A stretch of DNA of 64,000 nucleotides from CAWCDJ01 sp963796675 (GTDB lineage: Bacteria > Acidobacteriota > Terriglobia > Bryobacterales > Bryobacteraceae), in NCBI GenBank assembly GCA_963796675.1, contig CAWCMS010000013.1, forward strand, positions 310,001 to 374,000, in the 5' to 3' direction. Below the pieces are notes generated by a model. The model did no database searches. It worked only from the letters and a program-made list of their open reading frames with translations, and was not told where the DNA came from. The first letter of the stretch is position 1; the number at the start of each line of letters is the position of its first letter. Of this stretch, positions 1 to 9,995 are shown piece after piece. The position numbers and the translations under genes were made by a program.

Positions 1-1300
1 TACCCACGCCCTTTGGAGCAGCCGCCGCCAGGCTCGCATCGAGCAATTCGAGGAACTGGTCGACGTCGGAGCGGCCGACGTTCATCGGCGGCGAAATCCG
101 CAGCACGTTGCCGAACATCCCGCCCTTGCCGATCAGCAGGCGATTTTCGCGCGCTGCCTCCATCGCCATGAGGGTCTGAGCCGGCGCGGGAGTCTTGCTC
201 TCACGGTCCGAGACCAGTTCGATGGCCTGCAGCAGACCCATGCCCCGGACGTCGCCGATGATCGCGTGCTTTTCCTTCAGTTCCTCCAGCCCGGCGCGCA
301 GGTAGGCGCCGGTCTCGGCGCAGTTGGCCATCAGGTTGTGTTCGTCGATGAAATCGAGCACCGCCTTCGCTTGCATCGTCGAAACCGGGTTCCCGCCGAA
401 AGTGGAGATGGTCGCGCCGGTGACGGAGTCGGCTACTTCCGGCCGCGCTATGGTCACGCCGATCGGAGTGCCGTTGCCGAGCCCCTTGGCACTGGTGATG
501 ATATCCGGCGTAACGCCCGAGTGCTCGATGCCGAACCAGCGATTGCCGGTGCGTCCCCAGCCCGTCTGCACTTCATCGCTGATAAAGATGCCGCCGTGGT
601 CGCGCACGATCTTTTCCACGATCGCGAAATACTCGGGCGGAGGCGTGATGAATCCGCCGACTCCCTGGATCGGCTCCGCGATGAATCCGGCGATGCGGCC
701 GCTGGTCGAAGAACGGATCAGCTCTTCCATATCGTGGGCGCAGCGGACCCCGCAGGAGGGATACTCGAGGCCGAACGGGCACCGGTAGCAGTACGCATTA
801 TGCGCGTGGACCGCGCCGGCGTTCGGCGGCCCGAGCCGGTACGCGCCCTGTCCGGTGGCCGAGAGCGCCATGCCCGAACGGCCGTGGTACGAGTGGCGCA
901 ACGCCACGATCTCGGTGTTGCCGGTGTAGCACCGCGCAGTCAGGACGGCGACTTCATTCGCCTCCGTGCCGCTATTGGTGAAGAACGACTTGGTGAGCTT
1001 GCCGCCCGGCGTGATCGACGCGATCTTTTTCGCCAGCGCCGCCTGCGGCTCATTGGCGAATACCGTGGAAACGTGCTGCAGCGTATCGAGCTGCCGGTGG
1101 ACCCGCTCGTTCACTTGCTCATTACAGTGACCGACGCTCACCGTGACGATGCCGCCGAAGAAATCCAGGTACCGGTTTCCATCGGCGTCCCAAACGTATT
1201 GATTCTTGGCGCGCGCTACAACCAGCGGCTCCTTGTAGTAATGAAAGACAGCCGGAAACAGATACTCGCGATTGGCGAGTATGATTTCGTCTTTCGTCAT
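1..1300 (-). CDS. class III (omega) aminotransferase, partial at window edge
   Basis: PLP-dependent aminotransferase of the class III fold, closest in feel to alanine-glyoxylate aminotransferase 2 / 4-aminobutyrate-type enzymes; it would move an amino group from an omega- or alpha-amino donor to a keto acid in the cytoplasm. Reading the minus strand from ATG at 1300 gives 433 codons with no stop, so only the last few residues can be missing. Visible landmarks: YLDFFGGI near residue 45, the cofactor-binding stretch FTNSGTEANE, HSYHGRSG, the acidic FISDEVQTGWGRTG, and the Schiff-base lysine in TSAKGLGNG, followed by FGGNPVS. It begins 16 bp downstream of the sugar transporter stop and is probably the last gene of that minus-strand run. 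Substrate cannot be told from sequence. Confidence 0.88.
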   Translation of the reverse strand, partial: MTKDEIILANREYLFPAVFHYYKEPLVVARAKNQYVWDADGNRYLDFFGGIVTVSVGHCNEQVNERVHRQLDTLQHVSTVFANEPQAALAKKIASITPGGKLTKSFFTNSGTEANEVAVLTARCYTGNTEIVALRHSYHGRSGMALSATGQGAYRLGPPNAGAVHAHNAYCYRCPFGLEYPSCGVRCAHDMEELIRSSTSGRIAGFIAEPIQGVGGFITPPPEYFAIVEKIVRDHGGIFISDEVQTGWGRTGNRWFGIEHSGVTPDIITSAKGLGNGTPIGVTIARPEVADSVTGATISTFGGNPVSTMQAKAVLDFIDEHNLMANCAETGAYLRAGLEELKEKHAIIGDVRGMGLLQAIELVSDRESKTPAPAQTLMAMEAARENRLLIGKGGMFGNVLRISPPMNVGRSDVDQFLELLDASLAAAAPKGVG

Positions 1301-1316
1301 AATGCCGTAGGGCAGT

Positions 1317-2645
1317 CTACGCGATGCCCAGTTTCTTCTGCATGGCTTCGAGCGAGACGCCTTTAGTCTCCGGGTACCACATCAGCACCACGAAGAACTG
1401 CACCACCATCATGGTGGCGAAGAACATGAACGGGATACCGCCCGAATGGGCCGCCATCACCGGAAATATGCCCGAAATCAGGGCGTTCATTGCCCAATGA
1501 GTGAAACTGCCCAGGCTCTGGCCCTTGGCCCGCACTCGATTCGGAAAGACTTCGCCCAGGTAGACCCAGATGACCGCGCCCTGCGAAAACGCAAAGAAGG
1601 CGATGAAGCCGACCAGCAGCCAGACCAGCAGGTCCTCATGATGCCCACTGCTGAAGATGTAGGACACACCGCCCAGAGCCGCGGCCGTCCCTACCGACCC
1701 GATCAGCAACAGCGTTTTCCGCCCGACCTTGTCGATCACCGACATTGCCAGCATGGTGAACAGCAGGTTGGTCGCGCCGATGGCGACCGCCTGGAGATCG
1801 CCCGAAACCTTGCTGAATCCGGCCTTGGCGAAAATGTCGTTCAGGTAATACAGGATGGCGTTGATTCCCGAAAGCTGGTTGAACATGCCGATCGAAACCG
1901 CAAGGAAGATCGGGAGCCGGTACTTGCGGGAAAACAGCCGCTCGCTGCCGTGCCCGTGCTGGGTGTCGATCGACCCCACGATGTCCTGCAATTCGCTTTC
2001 GACATGCTCCTCGCCGATCCATTGCAGCACCTGGCGCGCTTCTGTAATCTTTTGCTTTTGCACCAGCCAGCGCGGGCTGCGCGGAATTCCGAACAGCATG
2101 ACAAAGAACAGCACTGCCGGAAGCGCCGAGATGCCTAATTTCCAGCGCCACTCCACGTCGCCGAGCTGCGCCGTGCCGATCAGGTAATTCGAAAGATAGG
2201 CCAGCAGGATCCCCGAAACCACGTTGAACTGGAAGAAGCCCACCAGGCGTCCCCGCCACCGCGCGGGAGAAACCTCCGCGATATACATGGGGCCCAGCAC
2301 CGAGGATCCGCCGATGGCCAGACCCCCGATGAAGCGGAAGAACACCAGTGAGTACCAATCCCAGGCGAGCGCGCAACCGAGCGCCGAGACGACGTAGAGC
2401 ACCGCCAGAATCCGCAGGCTGTCGCGCCGGCCGAAACGGTCGCCCGGAATGCCGGCCAGCATCGACGCAATGATGGTGCCTAACAGTGCGCTCGAGACCG
2501 TGACTCCGAGCGACGCATCCGTCAAGTGGTAAAGATCCCTGATGGCGTGCGTAGCCCCCGCGATCACGGCGGTATCGAAGCCGAACAGCAGTCCGCCCAG
2601 GGCCGCTACGATCGTGCTTCGGAGAAGCTTCTGATTCAGTGTCAT
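1317..2645 (-). CDS. MFS sugar porter family transporter
   Basis: Twelve-helix inner-membrane proton-coupled or facilitative sugar transporter (442 aa). Family signatures of the MFS sugar-porter group are present: GDRFGRRDSLR after helix 2, the WRGRLVGFFQF loop after helix 4, PRSPRWLVQ after helix 6 (usual PESPRWL), VGRKTLLLIG after helix 8, and PETKG after helix 12. The open frame extends upstream, but the start MTLNQKLLRST at 2645 matches the usual short cytoplasmic N-terminus directly before helix 1 and lies 3 bp after the stop of the upstream hydrolase gene, so I chose it. It sits between a secreted hydrolase and an aminotransferase. The transported sugar is unknown. Confidence 0.9.
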   Translation of the reverse strand: MTLNQKLLRSTIVAALGGLLFGFDTAVIAGATHAIRDLYHLTDASLGVTVSSALLGTIIASMLAGIPGDRFGRRDSLRILAVLYVVSALGCALAWDWYSLVFFRFIGGLAIGGSSVLGPMYIAEVSPARWRGRLVGFFQFNVVSGILLAYLSNYLIGTAQLGDVEWRWKLGISALPAVLFFVMLFGIPRSPRWLVQKQKITEARQVLQWIGEEHVESELQDIVGSIDTQHGHGSERLFSRKYRLPIFLAVSIGMFNQLSGINAILYYLNDIFAKAGFSKVSGDLQAVAIGATNLLFTMLAMSVIDKVGRKTLLLIGSVGTAAALGGVSYIFSSGHHEDLLVWLLVGFIAFFAFSQGAVIWVYLGEVFPNRVRAKGQSLGSFTHWAMNALISGIFPVMAAHSGGIPFMFFATMMVVQFFVVLMWYPETKGVSLEAMQKKLGIA

Positions 2646-2647
2646 GG

Positions 2648-3643
2648 TTATGATTTGGGGAAGAGGATGGCAAGAACGGGGTCGGCGGTGAACATGCACC
2701 GCGCATTGTGGCCGCAGAGGGGCACGACCATTACATCGTGCTTCGCTCCGAATTTCTGATTGACGTACTTCGCATAGGCCTCGCCGCGTGCCTGGCGCGT
2801 CGGCCCTTGCGCCATCGCGGGGCAGGAGGAGTCGAACCCGGCGAGCGGCAGGGTATCCAGTTCGCCCACCAGGTACATGGTGGAGCGCTCGGCCAGTTGC
2901 CGCTTGAGCTGATCGTCGGAGAGCTTGCCGGTGTATCCGGAGCGGCCCTTCAGGCCGTACGGCCACTGGTCGAAGGTGGTGCAGTTGCGCGCGTCGCTGA
3001 AGTTGCGGAACTCTTTGCCATCGGCGGTGGGGCGGGTAGCATCCAGGTAGGCATAGCTCGAAGGATTCGCCACCACGTACTTCACCGGCACTCCCAGATC
3101 GTCATGGACGCGATTGGCCATTTCATAGCGGGTGACGAACTGGCCGCCCGCGGAGTGGCCGGTGACCACGATATGGGCAAGGTTGGGAAACATATCCTTG
3201 CGTGCCAACCGGCGCAGGATTTCGTCCATCAGATCGTAAGAGGTCAGATCCGGATTGCCGGTCGCGGAGCCGCCGGATCGCCAACTGTTGCCGTTGCAGC
3301 TCCAGCTCACTTCGTTCGCGGCCAAGGTGTCGTGGCAGCCGCGTCCGTCGTTCGAGGCGAAGCGCGGCGCAATCACCACGGTATCGTCGAGCGCCCCCGC
3401 GAGAAATGCGGCGGCCACGGCCGTGCGGAAGTAGTTGTCGGCATCGCGCCCGGCGCCGTGCACCATCACCAGCGCGCGGGTGATGTGCTCGTCCTTCGCG
3501 TCGAGCGAGTGCGTGCGATAGATCAGGGACCGCGCCGAGCCGTTGCCCAGCCTCACCCATTCCGTGCATCCTTGAGCGGTCACACAGGCGGCTGCCTGCG
3601 AGACGGCGGGAAGCAGGAAGAGCAGGGCCAAAGCGCGCGTCAT
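2648..3643 (-). CDS. secreted alpha/beta hydrolase-fold protein
   Basis: Predicted exported serine hydrolase of 331 aa. An N-terminal signal peptide (MTRALALLFLLPAVSQA) is followed by an alpha/beta hydrolase core: an oxyanion-type MVHGAGRD near residue 60, the nucleophile elbow VTGHSAGGQF near 170, and a C-terminal candidate histidine in PLCGHNARC. Several cysteines (CVTAQGC, RNCTT, SSCPA) suggest disulfides outside the cytoplasm. The start at 3643 is preferred over an in-frame ATG at 3655 because AGGGG sits eight bases before it. It is 3 bp upstream of the sugar porter start, which suggests that it releases a product the porter takes up; that link is inference. Esterase, lipase or polysaccharide deacylase activity cannot be separated. 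Confidence 0.78.
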   Translation of the reverse strand: MTRALALLFLLPAVSQAAACVTAQGCTEWVRLGNGSARSLIYRTHSLDAKDEHITRALVMVHGAGRDADNYFRTAVAAAFLAGALDDTVVIAPRFASNDGRGCHDTLAANEVSWSCNGNSWRSGGSATGNPDLTSYDLMDEILRRLARKDMFPNLAHIVVTGHSAGGQFVTRYEMANRVHDDLGVPVKYVVANPSSYAYLDATRPTADGKEFRNFSDARNCTTFDQWPYGLKGRSGYTGKLSDDQLKRQLAERSTMYLVGELDTLPLAGFDSSCPAMAQGPTRQARGEAYAKYVNQKFGAKHDVMVVPLCGHNARCMFTADPVLAILFPKS

Positions 3644-3659
3644 GGCCCCTAGCATAACT

Positions 3660-5018
3660 TCACTGCATGGGGATGTCCACTTGATCAGCCCCTTTCGGAA
3701 CCGTCGTAATCCACTCCGAGGAAAAAGGCCCTACCACGGTCCGCGGACCTCTCATGGGAAACCCAAACGTGGCGCCGGCGGCCGGACCGCGGCGCGCGCG
3801 TGTGACCTTCACGTCACCTATCCCTTCTTTTTTCCCAGCGTCCAGCGGGTCCAGCGGTTTGTCTGTGACCGCGGCGAAGGGAATCCACCGCCCGTTCAGT
3901 TCCAGTGCTTCGCAAGCAATCGAAAAGTTGAAATGCGCCGTGCGGAAGTTGTTTTCCAACCGCGTGATGCGGCACCGCAGCGGGGCGCCACCATCCGGCA
4001 GTAAGCGCCGTTTGGGGTTCGGCTCTTTGTGACGCGCCACCGCGGCAACCAGGTCTCCAGCGGCGGAAGTAGTGCTGTCCACGGCAACCTCGAACCGGAT
4101 CGTCAGGCGAACACCGGGCGGAAAGCTCTTCTTCCGTCCCTTTCTTTCCGCAGCCTTGGCGGCCGCGCCCGGCGCTGCGGCTCTCCCTTCAGCCGCCGTA
4201 TCGCCGAAGTGAACCGTGCTTTCTCCAAGAAACTCGTGGCAGCCGGAATAGGTGGTTACGTTTTCCTCTTCCACCGCGTCGCGCCGCACCACGTGCAGCA
4301 CACTCCTTTGGCTCACCAGGCTCTCGTGCCCTCCAATCGGCATCAGCCCGAAATCCACGGTGGTTGCCGCCTCGCAGTTTCCGGTACTGCGCGAAAGCTC
4401 GCCGGTCCTTACCACGAGGCGCCGCAGGTCACCGGTCACGGGATCGAGCCAGAAGCGTCCTTCGTAGGGAACCACACGCGTCGCACCGCCCGCGACGATG
4501 CGGTAATGGCTGGTTTCCATCGGAACCAGATAGCGGTACTGCCGCGCCGCCTGCCCGTTAATGCGGATAGTGCCTTCATTCCAGAATCTGATCCCCGGGA
4601 CCGAGAAGATATTGATGAGAAACGGGCCGAACGCTCCGGTCTCGAACAGCCCCGCGCCCGCGAATTCCTGCACTTGCTCCGAAGCGATGCGCGAGGCGCC
4701 GGGCCACGAATACAACTCAACGCCCTGGTCCGTCACCTGCACGTCCAGCCGCAGCCGGTCCTCTCGGACCAGGTCCATGTGGGAGAGCCCGTTTCTGCGG
4801 TTGGCATCGATCTGGTCGCAGCTCCCCTGTTCCAGACGCGGCACGGTTTGCACAAACTCCTGGCGATTCACCGTCTCCGTGCAGGTGTAACTCGCCAGTT
4901 TTTCGATCACCGCCAGAATGCGCTCCCTGCCGCGCTCCAGCACTTCGTCACCGACCTTCGCCTGAGCGAAGAGTGTGGCCGTTGCGCCGGCAGCCAGGAA
5001 CAGAATCCTGAGTTTCAT
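3660..5018 (-). CDS. secreted protein of unknown function
   Basis: 452 aa with a clear signal peptide (MKLRILFLAAGATATLFAQA). I do not recognise the family. The first 200 residues contain paired cysteines (YTCTET, GSCDQI) and a mixed beta pattern with FWLDPVTGDLRRL, reminiscent of beta-rich outer-envelope proteins described only as hypothetical in Solibacter-like genomes. An alanine- and lysine-rich linker around residues 275-295 separates a C-terminal beta domain. Its ATG overlaps the stop of the upstream VWFA-like gene by four bases (ATGA), so the two are translationally coupled, which suggests a shared envelope role. Confidence 0.7.
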   Translation of the reverse strand: MKLRILFLAAGATATLFAQAKVGDEVLERGRERILAVIEKLASYTCTETVNRQEFVQTVPRLEQGSCDQIDANRRNGLSHMDLVREDRLRLDVQVTDQGVELYSWPGASRIASEQVQEFAGAGLFETGAFGPFLINIFSVPGIRFWNEGTIRINGQAARQYRYLVPMETSHYRIVAGGATRVVPYEGRFWLDPVTGDLRRLVVRTGELSRSTGNCEAATTVDFGLMPIGGHESLVSQRSVLHVVRRDAVEEENVTTYSGCHEFLGESTVHFGDTAAEGRAAAPGAAAKAAERKGRKKSFPPGVRLTIRFEVAVDSTTSAAGDLVAAVARHKEPNPKRRLLPDGGAPLRCRITRLENNFRTAHFNFSIACEALELNGRWIPFAAVTDKPLDPLDAGKKEGIGDVKVTRARRGPAAGATFGFPMRGPRTVVGPFSSEWITTVPKGADQVDIPMQ

Positions 5019-6397
5019 GGGACCCTGCTCCGCGTATCGATCGTCAGTGTGCCGAATGATTGCGTCACCCGGTCGAGTACCACAATGCGAAACGTGCCGC
5101 CTTTCGGCGCCTTCGCATCCAGATTGATGGGCACGCCTTTTTGCGCCGCTTGCTCGCGCTCCGCCGCCGTCAGCTCGCGCCGTACAAGCAGCGGTTCCTC
5201 GCGCTGCTTTGCTTCGCCGTCGTCGTTCAATTCGATTAGCTGGACCGCCAGCGAACAGACGTACTTGCCGCCCGACGGTTCGAACAGGACATCGTCCGCG
5301 TTCACCAGCAGGTCGAAGCGCACGCTCGCCGCGCCTTCGCCGGCAGCCGCCGCGAAACGGATCGTCGACGCATCGAACGGAATGTCGGCCGTCATATCGG
5401 GCACGGACTGGCGCTGGTCATCTTCGATGTCCACGGGCCGCACCGCCATGTACCCGGCCTTCGCTTGAATGCGGACGCCGGGGCGCTTTGAGACCACCCG
5501 CACCTCGTGGTAGCGCCCGTCCCAGTTTGCGGCCGGCACATAGTAGCCCAGGCGGTAGCCGCGCTCGCTATTCGCGAAGGCGAGCGCAATCGTCTTTTGG
5601 ATGGCCGACGGGTGAACCGTGCCGCCGCCGGGAGGAGGCGTATCGGAAGGCGCCTGATAGATGGGAATTTGTGCCGCAGGATTCGCGATCGTCAGTTCGT
5701 TCGGCCCTATCCAGACTATGCTCTTGGTACCCGGCACGGGCGCCAAACGCGCCGCCAGTTCCAGGATGGCGGTCTCGGTCGCCTGCTGCACACGTTTGGC
5801 AGTTTTCTTGTAGGCTTGGTCTCCCGGCGCGGACAGAGAGAGGTCGGGATCGGCGGGCCGCGCGCGGAAGTCCCGGCGCATGTCTTCGAACAGCGGCAGA
5901 ATCCCATGCAGCCACGAGCGCGTGTAAATGCCGGGATCCACCCAGGAATGCGGCAACCCGCGCACCGGATAGAGAGCCCCGTCCTTCAACAGCAGGTAGA
6001 AGTAGGCATTGGGCTCCCAATCCTCCCGTGCCAGCGCGCGCCTCACTTCGTCCCAGTCGGGCCCGTTCAGTTCCAGCCTGCTGTTCAGTTGATCGAGCAG
6101 CACGACTACGACATGCGGAAACGTGCCGTAACCGTAGTTGCACCGCTTGCCCGGGAGCGCGCCGGCCGTGACATCCTGACCGCGCCGGAAATACACCAGC
6201 TTCTGTTCACGCCCCGCGTCGAACACCCGAAGGTCTTCCACTTGCAGGTCCGCCACCGACATGCCGCGGCCATCGCGCGCCGCGATGTCGAGTGTCAGCA
6301 GCTTGCGGTTTGGCATCTGCGCCGCCAGCGTGGCGGCAATCGCCGGGAGCGCCAGTAAACCGACGAGCCGTCTTTCCACCCGACGTGAAGATACCAT
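5015..6397 (-). CDS. VWFA-related Acidobacterial protein
   Basis: Secreted or periplasmic protein of 460 aa resembling the TIGR03436 VWFA-related Acidobacterial domain family. The N-terminal hydrophobic segment (VGLLALPAIAATLAAQ) is a signal peptide. It is followed by the family's typical opening: LTLDIAARDGRG, VEDLRVFDAG, then VVVLLDQLNS in place of the classical VWA MIDAS strand; DQLNS lacks the full DxSxS metal site. The C-terminus carries GYRLGYYVPA and RVQAKAGYM-like strands usual in this family. The start at 6397 (MVSSRRVERR) places the basic n-region directly before the hydrophobic segment; the open frame extends to 6460. First gene of the minus-strand run and divergent from the gene at 6582. 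Function unknown. Confidence 0.8.
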   Translation of the reverse strand: MVSSRRVERRLVGLLALPAIAATLAAQMPNRKLLTLDIAARDGRGMSVADLQVEDLRVFDAGREQKLVYFRRGQDVTAGALPGKRCNYGYGTFPHVVVVLLDQLNSRLELNGPDWDEVRRALAREDWEPNAYFYLLLKDGALYPVRGLPHSWVDPGIYTRSWLHGILPLFEDMRRDFRARPADPDLSLSAPGDQAYKKTAKRVQQATETAILELAARLAPVPGTKSIVWIGPNELTIANPAAQIPIYQAPSDTPPPGGGTVHPSAIQKTIALAFANSERGYRLGYYVPAANWDGRYHEVRVVSKRPGVRIQAKAGYMAVRPVDIEDDQRQSVPDMTADIPFDASTIRFAAAAGEGAASVRFDLLVNADDVLFEPSGGKYVCSLAVQLIELNDDGEAKQREEPLLVRRELTAAEREQAAQKGVPINLDAKAPKGGTFRIVVLDRVTQSFGTLTIDTRSRVP

Positions 6398-6519
6398 CCC
6401 GACCCGTTCGTTCCGCCGCCAGCGTATCACGCGTATCCGCGACGGTAAAGCCGGCAGCACCCTGACCAGGCCAAATCCTGCTCATTGCTACACCACTAAC
6501 GAAACTTAATGGAACTCTT

Positions 6520-6549
6520 TTGTCAGGTTCGGGTTTAGATTGTCATAAA
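6520..6549 (+). promoter_or_regulatory. possible sigma-70 promoter for the 6582 gene
   Basis: TTGTCA at 6520-6525 and CATAAA at 6544-6549 are separated by 18 bp, upstream of a GGAGGA ribosome-binding site at 6570-6575. Match to consensus is partial. Confidence 0.3.
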
Positions 6550-6581
6550 ATGGGCCCAACGTCTGCCTCGGAGGATTCACG

Positions 6582-8584
6582 TTGCGCGTCAAACTGCTTG
6601 CAATTATTGGACTTTTGGGCACCTTCTCAGGTGTTCTCCTACTCCAGGCCCAGGATGCAGCGACGAGCGGCATCCCGCCTTCTGACTGCCCCTATTTCGG
6701 ATCGCAGCGGGAAGCGTACGTCACACAGGCACTACGCGCGGCGGGCGTCCGGAGGCCGACCGGGCGGCCTTCCCTCTCGAGCCTTACCGAACAGGTGGCT
6801 CTTCATGCGGCCGGGATTTCCGGAGGGGGCCAGACCTCAGACTCCAATAAGACCTATCCGGCCGGGTCGATCGATTCCTATATATTTGCGGACCTGCACA
6901 AGAACAACATCACGCCTGCCCCGGCCACCACGGACTTCGAGTTCATCCGCCGCGTCACGCTGGACCTGACGGGCCGCATCCCGACTCCGGCGCGCGTCCT
7001 GACGTTCGTCGCCGATACGGTGCCGAACAAGCGCGCCAACCTGATCGAAGAGCTGCTCGCCAGCCCGCAGTGGGTGGACAAGTGGACCATGTATTTCGGC
7101 GACCTGTACCAGAACACCGATAACACGCCGAGCACGTCCTGCGCCGGTTCCCTGCGGGCCGCAACGCGTTCTACCAGTGGATCCACGATTCCTCGCCAAC
7201 GGCAAGCCGTACAACCAGATGGCGACGGAGCTGATCACCGAGGCCGCGGACAATACATACAACGACGGCGCGGCCAACTGGATCATCGGTGGCTATGATC
7301 ACCGGCGGTCCGAACCAGGACATCATGGACTCGATGACGGCCAACGTCTTCGACACGTTCCTGGGCATCTCGCACGTGAACTGCCTGCTCTGCCACAACG
7401 GCCGCGGCCATCTGGACACGCTGAGCCTGTGGGGCAGCCAGCACCACCCGCTATCAGGCCTGGCAGCTGGCGTCGTTATCTCTCGCGCACCAGCATGTCC
7501 CGCGGCTATCCCGGTGGACCCCACCAACAAGAGCGTCTATTACTGGGTCGGTGCCAGGATAATGCCAAAGGATTCACCACCGATTACGCGCTGAACACCA
7601 CTAGCGGGAACCGTCCCGGCGCGCGTGGCGCCCGCGCGGCTGCAAAGCCGGGCAGCCCTGTTACTACGTGCCGCCGCAGTACATCTTCAACGGCGACTTC
7701 GCCGAAGGCCGGCGAGAATTACCGTGCGGCGCTGGCCCGCCAACATGACCAGCGATTTCCAATTCGCCCGCGCCACGGTGAATTACATCTGGGCCCAGTT
7801 CTTCGGCATGGGCATCGTGGATCCGCCGGATACATTCGACCCGGCACGGCTCGACCCGAACAATCCGCCGCCTGCGCCGTGGACTCTGCAGCCGACTAAC
7901 GCCGCGATGCTCAATGCGCTGGCGCAGCACTTCATCGCCCAGCGGCTACAACGTGAAGGCGCTGATGCGCGAGATCGTCAACTCCGACACCTACCAGCTT
8001 TCGAGCCGCTACCCGGCCAGTGGAACGAGGCCTGGGAGCCTTATTTCGCGCGTAAGTATGTGCGGCGGCTGTGGGGCGGAAGAGATCGCCGACGCGGTGG
8101 CGCAATCGAGCGGCACCTTCCATGCACCACCATAGCATGACGGGTTTCACCGATTCGGGCTACGCCAAGGTGAGTTACGCGCATGCAACTGCCGAGACGT
8201 GGTTTCGGCGCGCGACCGGCGACGGCAACACCAGCAACCTGCTGGACAGCGTTCCTGCGCGGAAACCGCGACGATCAGCCGCGCAAGCAGGACGGCTCGA
8301 TCCTGCAGGCGCTGAACCTGATGAACGAACAATGTCGTGGATCCAGCGCTGCCCATGCCACGGGCACCACATGCCAGCCAGTTGATCGTGCAGAATCTGC
8401 AGCTCGGAGCAACACCGACCTGATCAACACGCTGTTCCTGACGATCCTTTCGCGCTATCCCACGAGCGACGAAATGACGAAGGCGCAGGCAGCCATCCCA
8501 GGCGGAGGCAGCACGCGGACCGCGGCGGTCCAGAACCTGGTCTGGTCGCTCTACAACAAGGTCGATTTCGTTTTCAATTACTAA
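6582..8584 (+). pseudogene. DUF1549/DUF1553 (PSCyt-type) protein, multiply frameshifted
   Basis: Secreted protein of the cytochrome-like DUF1549/DUF1553 family, often encoded beside a DUF1501 protein in Planctomycetes and Acidobacteria. Start is TTG at 6582, six bases after GGAGGA. Residues 1-185 read cleanly: signal peptide, then SIDSYIFADL, FIRRVTLDLTGRIPT and SPQWVDKWTMYFGDL, all DUF1549 landmarks. From about 7135 the frame changes repeatedly. Each short frame still encodes family sequence: AGRNAFYQWIHD, MATELITEAADN, the haem-type CLLCH inside ISHVNCLLCHNGRGHLD, FARATVNYIWAQFFG, LMREIVNSDTYQLSSRYP, and a C-terminal LVWSLYNKVDFVFNY ending at 8584. I estimate 12-15 indels. No nonsense decay is seen within frames, so this may be sequencing error or a very recent pseudogene. 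Confidence 0.8.
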
Positions 8585-8597
8585 AGGAGGGAACGCC

Positions 8598-9995
8598 ATG
8601 AGCAACGAACAGGAAAAGATCAATCGCGGATTCGCCAGGCGTCCCTGGCTGAACAAGACGTTTTTCAACCGTCCGCATTGGACCCGGCGCCGCTTCTTCG
8701 AGATTCTGGGCGCGGGCGTGGGCGGCTCGTTCCTGGCGCAGCGCTACGCCAGAGCGGGGGACGTAACGCAACTCGGGCGTCACGACGAAAAATACGGCGA
8801 AGAATGTCATCTTCATTCTGCTCGCCGGCGCGCCCAGCCACACCGATACGTTCGACCTGAAGGTGGTGGCGAATGTCACGCCTGCGAGCTTCAACCCCGA
8901 GACCATCAACGGCATTCTTTTTCCGACCGGGCTGATGCCGAACCTGGCGGCGATCACGGGAGACTTCGCGCTGATCCGGTCGATGCAATCGCACGCACTG
9001 GTGCACTCGCTGGCCCAGACATGGACGCAGATCGGCCGCAACCCGGCGGCAGCGCTCGGCAATATCGCGCCGAACATCGGCAGCATCGTGGCGATCGGAA
9101 AAGGATCCGGAGCGAACGCCCGGGCAGGTGTTCCCGTCGTTTCTCGCGCTCAATTCGGGCGGCGGAGTGGGCTCCGGATATCTGCCGGCTGTCTATGCGC
9201 CGTTCCGCGTCACGCCCGCCACCGGCGGCATCGGCTTCACCACCAATCCCGACGGCCAGACGACGTTCAATACGCGCTGGTCGTTGATGCACTCGCTCGA
9301 TGACAGCCTGCGCATCGATTCGCCCAACGGCGGCGCCATGGACGATTACAACGATTTCTATTCCGCCGCGCAGGGCATGATGTACAACCCCGTGGTCAAT
9401 ACCGCGTTTGCCTATACCAGCGCCGATAGCCTGCGTTATGGCAGCTCCGGCACCGGCAATGCCTGCCTGGTGGCGGCCCAGGTGTTGAAGCAGAACCAGG
9501 GCACACGGTTTATCCAGATCACTTCGAACGACGGCTGGGACATGCACCAGAACATCTACGCGGCCACCGCGCTCCCGGCCAAGGCCAAGATTCTCGACAC
9601 GGCGGTCGCGACCCTGATCTCAGACCTCAAGGCCAATGGTCAGTTCGACGAGACCATGATCGTGATGGCCGGCGAGTTCGGACGCACCGTCGGCGCTCTG
9701 ACACCCGCGGCCGGCCGCGACCACTACCCTCAGCAGTTCGCGTTCTTCGCCGGCGGCGGGATCAAGGGCGGCACGATCATCGGCCAGAGCAACTCGGACG
9801 GCTCGGGCGTGGTCGAATTACGGCTGGTCGCAAAACCGCTACGTCTATCCCGAAGATATCGAAGCGACGGTCTACTCCGCCATGGGAATCGACTGGACCA
9901 CTGTCCGGCACGACGACCCGCTCGGCCGCGGTTTCGAGTACGTGCCGCAGACCGGATCGTTTCCTTTTTACCCGGTACACGAACTTTGGGGATAG
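8598..9995 (+). pseudogene. DUF1501 family protein, frameshifted
   Basis: Member of the DUF1501 family (sulfatase/alkaline-phosphatase-like fold, function uncertain), the usual partner of DUF1549/1553 proteins. Start ATG 8598 has AAAGGAGGG upstream. The N-terminus carries a Tat-like motif (TRRRFFEILGAGVGGSFLA). Frame changes near 8770, near 9100 (an extra G in ATCGGAAAAG) and near 9815. Stitching the frames gives VIFILLAGAPSHTDTFDLK, SHALVHSLAQTWTQIGRNP, VFPSFLALNSG, the conserved IVMAGEFGRTVG and GRDHYPQQF, then RYVYPEDIEATVYSAMGID and a stop at 9993-9995. Only about three indels here, fewer than in the gene before it. Confidence 0.8.
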
